Shown in pieces: positions 1 through 8,270 of a stretch of 12,394 nucleotides of DNA. Each line of letters starts with the position of its first letter. Position 1 is the first letter of the stretch. Position numbers and translations under genes: made by a program. The notes under the pieces were generated by a model. It was given only the letters and a program-made list of their open reading frames with translations. It had not been told where the DNA came from and made no database searches. The DNA lies in contig NW_003141824.1 in the NCBI RefSeq assembly GCF_000003605.2, forward strand, positions 51,990 to 64,383. Reading direction: 5' to 3'. This DNA comes from Saccoglossus kowalevskii. Its lineage: Eukaryota; Hemichordata; Enteropneusta; Harrimaniidae.

Positions 1-222
1 TTCTGGCAATATAAAAGCAAAGTAACAAATATAAATTAGAGCCAAAATAACTTGCAAGCTGGACAAAAAGAATCAGTATGATATTATTACGGTATTGCAA
101 TAAACTATTTTTACCCAAACTAAGATTTAAAACATGTGGATGTCCATGTAAGTATTTATTGGTAATGATGTTTACAGGTGTGTACGGTATGATCTGTCTA
201 CACCTACCATTAGCTATTAACA
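1..222. other. AT-rich sequence, no gene found
   Basis: No coding region is supported here. A 77-codon open frame starting at 78 has low-complexity, Ile/Leu/Lys/Phe-rich translation, no recognisable domain, and runs straight into the transposon copy that begins near 223, so its 3' third is transposon sequence. A good-looking splice donor (CAT|GTAAGTAT, around 147-154) is present, but I see no convincing acceptor just upstream to define an exon. The block is otherwise A/T runs typical of invertebrate intergenic or intronic DNA. Confidence 0.6.
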
Positions 223-450
223 AAAATAAATACTTTATTTTAGCTGGAATTAATTGGAAAAAGCATTTTGGATGTTTTGTATGGAGTTTATTTTCCATGA
301 TTTTTGATTAGTTAAATGTTAATAAATATAGGAAAATGGGTATTACCGGTATACTAGTACCCCGGTATTTGTTGAATTTTATTTTCACTGAATCATTCCT
401 TCAGTGAAATAGCGAAAATAAATTTCGAGCGGAAATAAAGTATTTTACAG
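223..450 (-). mobile_element. MITE family A, copy 1 (TA-target, inverted relative to copy 2)
   Basis: This is a short non-autonomous inverted-repeat element with no coding capacity. Read on the minus strand it aligns along its whole length with 8810-9017: the TACTTTATTTT end, the GCTGGAATTAATT block, the GTTTTGTATGGA block, the GATTTTTGAT block, the ATCATTCCTTCAGTGAAAT block and the final AAATAAAGTATT...ACAG all match in order. The right end is clean (ACAG followed by TA at 451-452). The left end is eroded: the last 8-10 bases and the TA are not recognisable, so 223 is placed by alignment. It is about 20 bp longer than copy 2 because of an internal segment holding TACCGG...CCGGTA (344-367). 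The TA target and about 40 bp TIRs suggest mobilisation by a Tc1/mariner-type transposase, by family analogy only. Confidence 0.85.
344..367. repeat. Palindromic insertion inside MITE A copy 1
   Basis: TACCGG (344-349) and CCGGTA (362-367) are 6 bp inverted arms around a 12-base spacer that contains ACTAGT. Copy 2 of the element lacks this stretch; there the flanking sequence goes directly from the GGGAAAA block to the ATTGGCTGG block. It is therefore either an insertion into copy 1 or a deletion from copy 2. The octamer TACCGGTA at its left edge also occurs elsewhere in the window (1950-1957, 11696-11703). Confidence 0.6.
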
Positions 451-452
451 TA

Positions 453-1909
453 CTTTATTAATAGCATGCACTTATTTGTAAATGAAAGAAGTGTGTCTAT
501 GGTCATAATAAGTCACATTTCATTGATTCAGCATATAATAAATGCAATTTTTAATTGAAGCATATTTCAATTAGAGTAGCACTTCAATTAGAGACGTGCA
601 TCTGAAAGAGTAAATACGGTCATTGTGATTCATAATCCATGTACACGTGTGTGAGTTACAAAGGAACAAGAAATCACTTTGTAGAATTCCCAATAGTAGC
701 AATCTGTTAAGTTATTACAACATGATTCACAGTTCACAGAGTGATTATTATTGGATCTGGGGAATTGAGTAATGAACCAAAGAGTTTGTACTCCACCTGG
801 GTACTCCGTTTTATAATAATAACTTCATAATAACTATATTACTGAACAACTACCATCTAAGGGTGCATACTGTATGGTAAATACAAGTCCTAATGATGAA
901 TGATCAATAAATAGAGATAAAATCAGGTCAATCTAAAATGATAGAATCCTATGCCATCAGTATAAATTACAGATATTTTTCTATGGTTAAAGTGAGTATT
1001 ACATTTAAATATTTTAATGATTCATTATACAGCCAATATTGTTTTGGGTTTATATGTACATGTACTTCTATTGAAGATGAGCTTTTAATAGAATAAAATT
1101 AGGTTTGTCTGGTGAATACACAACCCCCATGATAGTTTTATTCTTTTTTGTACATCAATTTTACAGTGTACAGAGATCACATATTTTTATTTCAAATCGT
1201 CAATCCTGGTAAAATAAAAATGTCATATGTAAAAATACTGAAACTGATGTCATTGTTACTTTTGAGAAGCATTAGTCTACCATTTTATCAGTTTTATTGA
1301 AAAGTCCTGATCACATATAGCATCAATATCAATAGCTTTGTCATTCTATTCTCAGTAGCGAACATCCAGGTATTTACACTGCCTGGCAACCAAGCCAGTA
1401 AAAACGGTTGAAAACTCTCAATAAACCATGCTTTGAGCTAGTTGTTGAGATTCTCCTGAAAATTGCCATTTCAAGATATTATCTCTTATTAAATTATTTT
1501 ATCTAAAAATTGTAAAATGTAAATGTCACAAAAATATACAGGGTTTGATTGATCTCAGCTATGCAATGGTCAATATAATTACTACACTGGCTTCGTGCAT
1601 ACTTTGCAGTATTCTCACGATAACCTCATATCATTATTTGGCCCTGAATAATCTTTATATATTTCATACTAGCAGCACTACTAAGATTGCTAAAAATAAC
1701 CCAGTATAAGTGTTTGCTACTAAAGTCAAAAGATTGATGGCCTACAGGGCCTGAGAACTTGCTGGCTCTGTTTGAATAATATTGGCCTGAAGGCTAAATA
1801 TTTAAACACGAAAAAAAAATGGAAAAATGCCTTGATGACACACAGAGGAGTTTGTCATTAAAATTTTTTGTCATATTGAACAATTTTAGCTTTTATAATT
1901 TGTTTACAG
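453..1909. other. Gene-free AT-rich stretch
   Basis: About 1.45 kb in which I find no supportable gene, RNA gene or transposon. Open frames are all short and interrupted. Minor items are the repeated GTACTCC at about 789-808 and an imperfect inverted repeat around ACTGCCTGGC...GCCAGT near 1379-1400, which includes a half X-box (GGCAAC). Neither is strong enough to call a functional site. Confidence 0.6.
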
Positions 1910-1941
1910 TCATAAAAACAGGAGCAGCCTTGCAGGGCCAG
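1910..1941 (+). other. Candidate 32-nt exon bounded by consensus splice sites
   Basis: A pyrimidine-rich tract ending TTTGTTTACAG (AG at 1908-1909) precedes 32 bases that end in CAG|GTAAGTTC (GT at 1942-1943), an excellent donor. Two of the three frames are open; one reads IKTGAALQGQ and another HKNRSSLAGP. A 32-nt exon is not a multiple of three, so inclusion would shift frame unless neighbouring exon phases compensate. I do not recognise the peptide. An 83-codon open frame covers the region, but its 5' and 3' parts are low-complexity Lys/Phe/Ile sequence, so only the small splice-bounded piece is worth attention. It could equally be a chance pair of splice-like sites. Confidence 0.2.
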
Positions 1942-2343
1942 GTAAGTTCTACCGGTAATCTCTTTTTATCAGAAATTCAGAAAATAATCCTGTTTATAGT
2001 CTGCACTTTTCTTATGAAGATTAGGTCAAAAATAGCCAAATTTTTCAAGCAAAAACTAAAAATTGACTAAAATTTAGGCAAAAACATCTGGGAGTGAAAA
2101 GCTGCTTAGCCTATGACTCATTGGTCTGCCTTAGTTTTGAACATTGCCCAGCATTTTTCTATAGCTTACGCATTTTGTGTCCATGAAACAAATTTCCTTC
2201 TGTAATTGATAAGTTTTATTCGTTTGGTGAAAGTAATGTGCCGTTTAATTTCCTGCTACTATTTGTATCAGTTTGTATGAAACTAAACCATAAAAGATGT
2301 TTAAATGAAGGTTTTGAAAGTGCAGATAATGAGTTAGAAATCC

Positions 2344-2376
2344 TACACTATACAGTGATATGCATACTGTAGTGTA
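2344..2376. repeat. Imperfect palindrome / hairpin
   Basis: TACACTATACAGT (2344-2356) pairs with ACTGTAGTGTA (2366-2376) apart from a two-base TA bulge in the left arm. This leaves 11 base pairs around a 9-base loop that contains ATGCAT. It has no flanking poly-T or coding context, so I do not call it a terminator. It may be the remnant of a very short fold-back element or a structured single-strand site; function is unknown. Confidence 0.55.
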
Positions 2377-2604
2377 ACTGAATGGAAAAACAGCAAATGA
2401 ATGAAATGTCATCTTTTTGTTACATATTCAATAACTGAATGTCTGTGAGTGACACATGAGAGATGAAAAAAAAATTTCACATACATTCTCAAAATTGTGA
2501 AGGTTTTGGTCATATATACTCTGAGGGCTTTATTTTTATCCGGCATCAATAGCAATTGCTGTTGCCAGTTGTTCCACGTACAAAAAAAAGATCCTGGACT
2601 TGCT

Positions 2605-2616
2605 CTAGCTAGCTAG
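2605..2616. repeat. Short CTAG tandem repeat
   Basis: Three CTAG units in a row, self-complementary on both strands. This is too short to be a useful microsatellite locus on its own; listed for completeness. Confidence 0.5.
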
Positions 2617-3068
2617 CAGAATAAAAGTGAACTGAAAAACCAAAAATTCCTTTCATATATACTGGCTCATAAAAAATAAACTTTGATTGATCATAGATAC
2701 AAGATATTTATTAAAGTGCATGTGCTACTAATAAAACACTACTCCCAACATGATTATTCTTACAGGGCATTTTATTATCCTTCAAGTAATAGACAGTCAA
2801 TATGATTGGCCAAAACAGTCACATGATCATTTGATGAATATTGATATTGGCCTTACCCTTAGTATTTCCCGAAGCACTTGCAAATAAAATATCAAGGCTA
2901 TCAGGCAAGCCCTTTTCAATAAAACAATAGGAACAAAACTGACTGAGGTCTATCCAAATTGTCTACACATAAAACATAAAATCAGAATTGTACTTTTCTG
3001 GTTAACACTCACGATGGACAATCAGTAATATGACTAGCTCCACACGATGAAGTTAACAGCAGAGCTAG

Positions 3069-3274
3069 GAAACCTTTTATGCAATGGATACAGCTTTAGT
3101 GGCCTTTGGCCATATAGTCAATGCATCCTCGGAAGCTCAGGTGTTTCTGCCATACGATCAGTTCATAACAAATATTACTGATCTCCGATATCATAACACT
3201 CAAGTCGTTGCAGATTATAAGATTGGTGATAATGTGTTTCTCCACAGAAGGTTAATTTTAATATTAAAATAATT
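3069..3274 (+). other. Open, slightly GC-richer segment; possible gene or retroelement remnant
   Basis: The stretch is open from just after a TAG at 3066-3068 to a TAA at 3270-3272, with an ATG at 3084, giving at most 62 residues from that ATG. Base composition is visibly less AT-biased than its flanks, and the translation has mixed polar residues rather than low-complexity Lys/Asn/Ile. Near its end it reads DYKIGDNVFLHRR. The YKIGDxVFL string loosely resembles the segment after the catalytic core in retroelement integrases, but so short a match proves nothing. It ends at an acceptor-like TTTCTCCACAG. The end falls just before the fold-back element at 3303. I do not assign a product. Confidence 0.15.
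3255..3270. repeat. Perfect 16-bp AT palindrome
   Basis: ATTTTAATATTAAAAT is its own reverse complement. Pure A/T palindromes this long arise by chance fairly readily in DNA this AT-rich, so no function is proposed. It sits about 30 bases upstream of the fold-back transposon. Confidence 0.7.
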
Positions 3275-3302
3275 TCAACAAATACCGTCTCATTGTTATT
3301 GG

Positions 3303-3441
3303 ACAGTTATTGGACATGGTTTTGGCCAATACCAAGGAATTATCGTCTCCCAAGTGGCTGATTATCGGCCTTTTTCCTTTCAGTCAACAACAGTCACTTA
3401 GGAGATGATAATTATTGGCCTCAAGTGAGGTCAATAACTGT
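3303..3441. mobile_element. Fold-back (long-TIR) MITE-like element, family C
   Basis: The left arm (3303-3360) and right arm (3391-3441) are inverted copies around a 30-base spacer. Both begin ACAGTTATTG, both contain GGCCAATA, and both contain ATTATCRTCTCCYAAGTGRCTG-type inner ends when the right arm is read in reverse. The left arm carries about 7 extra bases (CCAAGGA) not found in the right. Just outside and overlapping the left end, the 11-mer GTTATTGGACA is tandemly duplicated (3295-3316). I cannot define a target-site duplication. There is no coding capacity. The structure is that of a MITE or fold-back element; no second copy is seen in this window, so the boundaries are less certain than for families A and B. 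Confidence 0.7.
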
Positions 3442-4644
3442 ACAAATTTGGCTGTAAATGTACATGCAGGTGTTCTGAAGACCTGCAAGTCCTCAGTAAA
3501 AATGCATCAAAACCTTCAAAAAACATCCAGATTAAATTTGGCACATAGAGGCAATATTGTAAGGCAGTATGTTATAAATGGTTTCCAATTGTTAATGCAT
3601 AACAGGTGTACAAATAAAATGTGGGAGTTATAAGTGTATTTTGAGGCTAGTGAAAGTAGTCGAGTAATTACCGTGAAGTGCACCCATGCCTCCATACAAT
3701 CACATGAAGTGCAAATCATACTGGAAAACTGCTTGCGGCAACCGCACCATTCCATTTACTCATTAAAATTAGTGAATAAAACTGCAGGAAGTATTTAATA
3801 ATTTGACATCCTGCATTGAAGGTGAATTGCTTTTAAGCCGAAAATAAAAATTAGACATGCACTTTTGAAAATCATATAATTAGTGTTTTATTCTTCAATT
3901 TAAATTATGTTATATAACAATGCACACAATTGGTTTTTTGAAAATAATATTTTTTTTAAATAAACATAGTAGGAGAAACATTGTCTGCTGTTAGTCTCCA
4001 TCGACAATTATTGTCTTCATATCAGAACCCCTTAACTTGATGGTTATTATCACCAACTCTGATTGCAACCTAATTTAATCCCAGTTATGCCTTATAGACA
4101 TTACATCAAATCACAATCTATTCATGAAGGCATCTAGGGATGTATTCTATATAGATTAGAATCGTATTCTTTTCAAAAGTCACATATATTATGGGATATA
4201 GTCATATCTGAACTGCAAAAAAAATACTTTCCATTCATAGCAGATTAAATACAATGTACAGGGAATTATTCATAATTAAGCAATCCAGTGCTATATGATT
4301 TACAACAGATTATCTAATCAAATGTATGGTCAATATAATACTGTTGTTGTGTTCATTGACTCCTAATGCTATCATGCACGAGTTGTATTCTCCTTCTAGG
4401 TTGATTATTCCCTTTATATATGAGTACTTTACAAACTTCATTTTCAAGGTCATTCCAACACAGAAATAACTTTAAAGCATCAAAAACAATGTTCAAATGT
4501 AATACATCATCTAAAACATTAAATGAAACTAGCCCTGGTACTACATGTAGCATACAGTGATTATGGAAACATGTAAGACCTCCTGTATATCGAGCGGTGA
4601 TGCAAAATTCACAACCGTATTTCGGCTTTGGGTTTATTCGTGTA

Positions 4645-4663
4645 GTTGCTTGTTAGCAGCAAC
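4645..4663. repeat. Hairpin GTTGCT/AGCAAC in a GC-richer island
   Basis: GTTGCT (4645-4650) and AGCAAC (4658-4663) are perfect 6-base inverted arms around a 7-base loop. The surrounding stretch at about 4590-4665 is visibly richer in C/G and CpG than its neighbours. The arms resemble X-box half sites, but the 7-base spacing is too wide for the usual RFX site (0-3). It could be a degraded repeat or exon fragment that I do not recognise. Confidence 0.35.
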
Positions 4664-5617
4664 GTTATAAATATATATGTAAAATATCCTCTCAATTATC
4701 ATAATTTAAAAAAAAAAGATGCTGATTAGGATGCAATTTACAGTTTTTTTTATATTACTTTTTGTTCTCTAGATATTGAACTTTTCATTAATATTATGTA
4801 GTGCACCATCTTGATTCTCCAACAAAGGATTATGGGTATAGCATGACATCATGACTGAAAAAGTGAGAAACTTATTGCATCTATAACTTCCAAAGTATGA
4901 CTTCAAATTGGTTGAATGTTTAGAACATGGTAGCATATCAGTGCTAACCATACATATAAACTGTCTGTCAAGGCAACAGAACTGAAAATAGTCATTTTTG
5001 CTTTTTTCAACCAAATGCTCAATTCTCAGAATATTTTTTACAATTTATCGAGTATTTATAATGCAGGTTTTATATAACCTGTTGATCACAAAAAAAGTCT
5101 CATTTATATACTACGGTATTTTTAACAACTGAAATAACAATTTGTATATATTTACCCTTTTGGGCAAAATCTTTACTTTTTGTGGCTTTCCATTATTATA
5201 ATTTCCATTAATATAATAATATACACAAGTAATATGCTCATTGAAAATTTGAACTAATTATAGTTATAGATGAAATCATTTTTTCAATTTTTCACGAAAG
5301 TGTCTGATAAATTTATTGATTGATATTCCCATATATTTGATACTTTAAGTCCAATTTACAATTGTTAATAACTTTTTTACTTTATTCGATAGACAGGATA
5401 TTGTGTCATTCATTTTTTTTTTTATTTCAATCAAATTGCTAATTTGCATAATTGTTCCTTCAGTATGAACAACAAATGCATCTTAATTTACTTCCTTGTT
5501 TCAGGTTCTTTTCAATTATTTACATGCTACATACTTGAACTTAATGTCAGTACATAACCTGATATATATTTGTGAACCACAGCTGTGCAATTAAAATCGT
5601 TTGTATCGGCCAGAGCA

Positions 5618-5632
5618 GTTGCCCATGACAAC
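5618..5632. promoter_or_regulatory. X-box-like palindrome (possible RFX site), imperfect
   Basis: GTTGCC (5618-5623), a three-base spacer and GACAAC (5627-5632) fit the RFX-family X-box pattern GTNRCC-N(0-3)-RGYAAC with one mismatch in the right half (GACAAC instead of GGCAAC/GGTAAC). RFX proteins are conserved in animals and bind such sites in ciliary gene promoters. No gene start is visible nearby, so a regulatory role is unproven. Confidence 0.25.
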
Positions 5633-6329
5633 AATGGTAGATAGGGATAGATGATTTACTAAGAAGACTTCCCCAGAGACTGCATGTGATCTATTATTGT
5701 GTTTGATGATTCATTTGAACTAAATAAATAACTTTTCTTGTTGTTATTATTAATTGGACCATGATCAAATAATTAGTTTTTGGTGTAGCTGAGTTATTTG
5801 AAGAAAAATTATATTTGTTTTGCATGGATGAGTTATTCAAGTTATTAGAATTATTATTCAATTGTACGATGACTTCAAAACATACCAGAAAAAGGAAAAA
5901 ATATAACTTTAAAACAATATACAATTGTAGTATTGCATTATTTGAAAAAATACAATTTTGGAGGGATTGTAGTATTAGCATATCAATGGAGGTCATACCT
6001 AAACAGAGAAAATGTAAAACTTAGAATCAAACTCAGAAAAGTTTTATTTCATGTCAAAGAGATTAAAGGTGATTAATATATCATCTGAATTTCAAAATAT
6101 TATGAGTTTAAGCCCCCTCCCCCTACAAAAAAGAAAAAGTAAAAAAAAAATACAAATACAAAAAATTGGTATGGTGGTAATTGTACATTACATACCATGT
6201 CTAGTTTATCCAGGTACAATTACTGTATTTACTCCATTTAGAAGTGCATATAAACCAATATAACTAAATCATTAAATAATAATAATTTACCTCAGGGCCA
6301 TATGCACTATTATAATAGAACGTATATAT

Positions 6330-6333
6330 TTAA
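6330..6333. repeat. TTAA target-site duplication, left of MITE B copy 1
   Basis: TTAA abuts the left TIR of the 157 bp element and is repeated at 6491-6494. The same tetranucleotide flanks the second copy, which supports it as the target duplication used by piggyBac-type transposases. Confidence 0.75.
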
Positions 6334-6490
6334 AGCGGAGGAGTCATCACCTGCGCACATGCGGGAATTGAGTCCCAAGCAATGATAACAACACATGCTA
6401 AAAACGCAAAGGCTCACGGGTAGATGCTTGTTTGTAAACAATGACACACTATGGCCATCTGACGCATGCGCAGGTGACGACTCCCTCGCT
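6334..6490 (+). mobile_element. MITE family B, copy 1 (TTAA target)
   Basis: A 157 bp non-autonomous element. The left TIR (6334-6356, starting AGCGGAGGAGTC) and the right TIR (6468-6490, read in reverse starting AGCGAGGGAGTC) are 23 bp long with three mismatches. Both ends run into CACCTGCGC. TTAA lies on both sides. It is visibly GC- and CpG-richer than the host DNA. A second copy at 10205-10361 has exactly the same length in opposite orientation and differs at 18 positions by hand count, with no indels. An open frame runs through the element on its minus strand, but this appears incidental. TTAA flanks suggest cross-mobilisation by a piggyBac-like transposase, although the TIR does not begin with the CCC common in that family. 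Confidence 0.9.
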
Positions 6491-6494
6491 TTAA
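6491..6494. repeat. TTAA target-site duplication, right of MITE B copy 1
   Basis: This matches the TTAA at 6330-6333 directly abutting the other end of the element. Confidence 0.75.
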
Positions 6495-7302
6495 TCAGTG
6501 TGTATTGTGTTACACTATGGTCATCTTCACCAGCCAAGTTACAGTGTATATTTATTTAGTCTTTGCCTCACTATTATATACCTTGACAGAATTCTCACTG
6601 TAAAACTGTATTTACTGTTGACGAAATCAAACACATCAGTGACAGCTCTGACGCGTTTCATGGCAAAAACAACACAAAGTCATGTGTTTTACGCATTTCC
6701 ATGCATGGTAAATCAGATGCATGTTCTTGTCACTCAAGCTATGACGTTATATAACACGATGCAATACAATCGTGTTGTTACAGGGACGCATATTGATGGA
6801 TTCAGCTATTGGATGCATCAATCAAATCACTCAATTTAAATGAGGTCAAATACAGCTTTTCCTGACCTGATCAAGCACAGGTTCTTAATGATGGCCATGG
6901 ATGGTTGGCTTCAGCAAAACCATGTGAATCGGTCGATGCACAATGATGTGCATGTATAAAGATCAAAATGTCAAGTGCAATATATAACCCTTGTAATTTC
7001 AAATAAGTCTATAGCCAAATTAATACCATGGCTCAAATGAACAACACTCACATATGTCAGATACCATGACAACTGAGATAGTTAATAAGCAAACAGTCTA
7101 TACTATGTTTCCAAAGGTTAAAAAATATAGTTTATAAGTCATATTTCAGTTAAATGATGTTATTTCCCTAAATATACAAACAAATATTTGCATGTATTTA
7201 GCTTTAAAAGATCAGGTCAAAAATGCAAATTATTCATTCATCATAAGCTGGAACCTTAAAATAAATACTTTAACCACAGACACAGTTTGTAGGTGTGTTT
7301 TA
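6495..7302. other. Gene-free stretch, GC-richer in its first half
   Basis: The segment to about 6950 is less AT-biased than average and includes a 113-codon open frame from 6498 (ATG) to 6839. Its translation shows no domain I recognise, and its first codons lie directly against the MITE, so I do not call it a gene. TATGACGTTATATAA near 6740-6754 combines a CRE half-site (TGACG) with a TATA-like box and is the only promoter-like arrangement I see; evidence is weak. From 6960 onwards the sequence is plain AT-rich. Confidence 0.5.
6753..6776. repeat. Hairpin with 8-bp perfect stem
   Basis: AACACGAT (6753-6760) and ATCGTGTT (6769-6776) are exact inverted arms around the 8-base loop GCAATACA. 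It lies immediately after a TATATAA string. No function can be assigned. Confidence 0.55.
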
Positions 7303-7487
7303 TAGTGAAATAAACTAAATAAAATGTATTCATTCATTCATTCATTCATTCATTCAACATAAATGCATACACTAGTGAAATAAACTAATTCATTCATTCA
7401 TTCATTCATTCATTCAACATAAATGCATACACTAGTGAAATAAACTTCATTCATTCGTTAACTCATTCATTCATTCATTCACTAGTA
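7303..7487. repeat. Tandem array: 60-bp unit built around (ATTC)7 microsatellite
   Basis: Units repeat every 60 bases. Each consists of seven ATTC tetranucleotides, then AACATAAATGCATACACTAG and TGAAATAAACT. The first two full units (from about 7328 and 7388) are essentially identical over the microsatellite and spacer. A third is degraded (ATTC runs interrupted by GTTAAC, spacer reduced to CACTAGTAAAT). A partial spacer copy (TAGTGAAATAAACTAA at 7303-7318) starts the array. This looks like a microsatellite that was amplified together with its flank as a minisatellite. It is not a CRISPR array because the spacers are themselves repeated. Confidence 0.9.
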
Positions 7488-7872
7488 AATACTGGTTGTA
7501 AGTGTTGTAACCAAGACGCTGAACACACAACACTGACTGCATGAGTTCATTTTTCACTGCTAGGCATGATTTGAGATTGTATGATATCTGTGAAGACAAC
7601 ATTTTGTGAGACGCTGAAACTCAAGATTCAAAGAATTACAAAATTGTGAAAAATTTATAGTACATCATCTACTTATAAGAGATCCGAATTTAATGAAACG
7701 TTTAAAATCTCAACATTTTTAAGAAAAAGGATTTTTCAATGAGCTATTCAAACTAATATCATCACTATGGAAACTGGTTACATAAAAAGATCACAAAGAG
7801 ATGCGAGTTGCGAGTGTTAGTAATCTATCACATTTAGCATCAGCGATAATCAAGATACTTCCATTTTACCTT

Positions 7873-7887
7873 GGTTGCCTAGCAACC
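7873..7887. promoter_or_regulatory. Perfect X-box palindrome (candidate RFX binding site)
   Basis: GGTTGCCTAGCAACC contains GTTGCC-T-AGCAAC, which fits the full RFX X-box consensus GTNRCC-N(0-3)-RGYAAC with a one-base spacer and no mismatch. The outer G/C pair extends the palindrome to 7 bp per arm. RFX transcription factors act in ciliogenesis across animals. No transcription start or coding exon is seen close by, so this is a sequence match rather than a demonstrated element; it could also be a distal enhancer site or chance. Confidence 0.4.
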
Positions 7888-8029
7888 TACATCCTGAAAT
7901 GATCAAGATACAGGAAGTTGCCAGATTTTTTCCTCTTGCAACAAGTAAACTGAACATTATAACTCCTTTTGTACTGAATATATTTCATTAGCCTGACATT
8001 TAAAAAGTGCAAGATAATATAATATTATA

Positions 8030-8270
8030 GAAATAAAGACCACAACTATATGCTGAAAAAAATAAATCGAAAATAAAATTTTAATATAGCTGATATAAGA
8101 AAATCAATCGTCATTAAATTTTCATGTATAAATAATACAATAAAAATAAAAAAATCATAAAAATATTATATTTAGACTAAATTACTATAGATAATTACAT
8201 AATAGTTGGATGGTGATTTTGAATTTATTTAAATATTATTAACAAATTAATATTGAGATGAGCTTCTAAT
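8030..8270. other. Very AT-rich block (MAR-like composition)
   Basis: Almost uninterrupted A/T with only isolated G or C bases, including multiple AATATT, TTTAAAT and A-tract runs. Such blocks resemble nuclear matrix attachment or easily unwound DNA by composition alone. No specific signal is identified. Confidence 0.3.

Larger units (their letters stand above)
1942..3068. other. Gene-free AT-rich stretch
   Basis: I see no supportable gene in this 1.1 kb. It holds the octamer TACCGGTA at 1950-1957, a hairpin (2344-2376, listed separately), the palindrome AGCAATTGCT at 2551-2560, a short CTAG tandem at 2605-2616, and scattered AATAAA hexamers that are expected by chance at this base composition. 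Confidence 0.6.
3442..6329. other. Gene-free AT-rich stretch
   Basis: About 2.9 kb with no supportable gene. Open frames on both strands (the longest about 100 codons, minus strand, 5694-5996) translate to Asn/Ile/Leu/Phe-rich low-complexity peptides that overlap each other on opposite strands, as expected by chance. Noted sites are a hairpin at 4645-4663, an X-box-like palindrome at 5618-5632, ATTCTA...TAGAAT inverted arms near 4145-4163, and a long T run near 5414-5423. A good splice acceptor (CTTCCTTGTTTCAG, ending near 5504) has no matching donor nearby. Confidence 0.6.

Noticed and set aside
78-311. 77-codon open frame near the left edge
   Set aside because: Its 3' third is MITE A sequence and the translation has no recognisable features.
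1819-2070. 83-codon open frame as a full coding sequence
   Set aside because: Both ends are low-complexity Phe/Lys/Ile sequence; only the 32-nt splice-bounded core was kept as a weak candidate.
5490-5504. Strong splice acceptor CTTCCTTGTTTCAG suggesting an exon
   Set aside because: No convincing donor or open coding-like segment follows within a plausible distance.
5694-6024. Overlapping open frames on both strands (100 codons minus, 69 codons plus)
   Set aside because: Asn/Leu/Phe/Lys-rich low-complexity translations that overlap on opposite strands; neither resembles a protein family.
6498-6839. 113-codon plus-strand open frame
   Set aside because: The longest frame by codon count, but it begins immediately at the end of MITE B, shows no recognisable domain, and has no supporting splice or polyadenylation context.
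7303-7487. CRISPR-like or telomere-like repeats (ATTC runs with regular spacing)
   Set aside because: The intervening spacers are identical to each other, and ATTC is an ordinary tetranucleotide microsatellite, not a telomeric unit.
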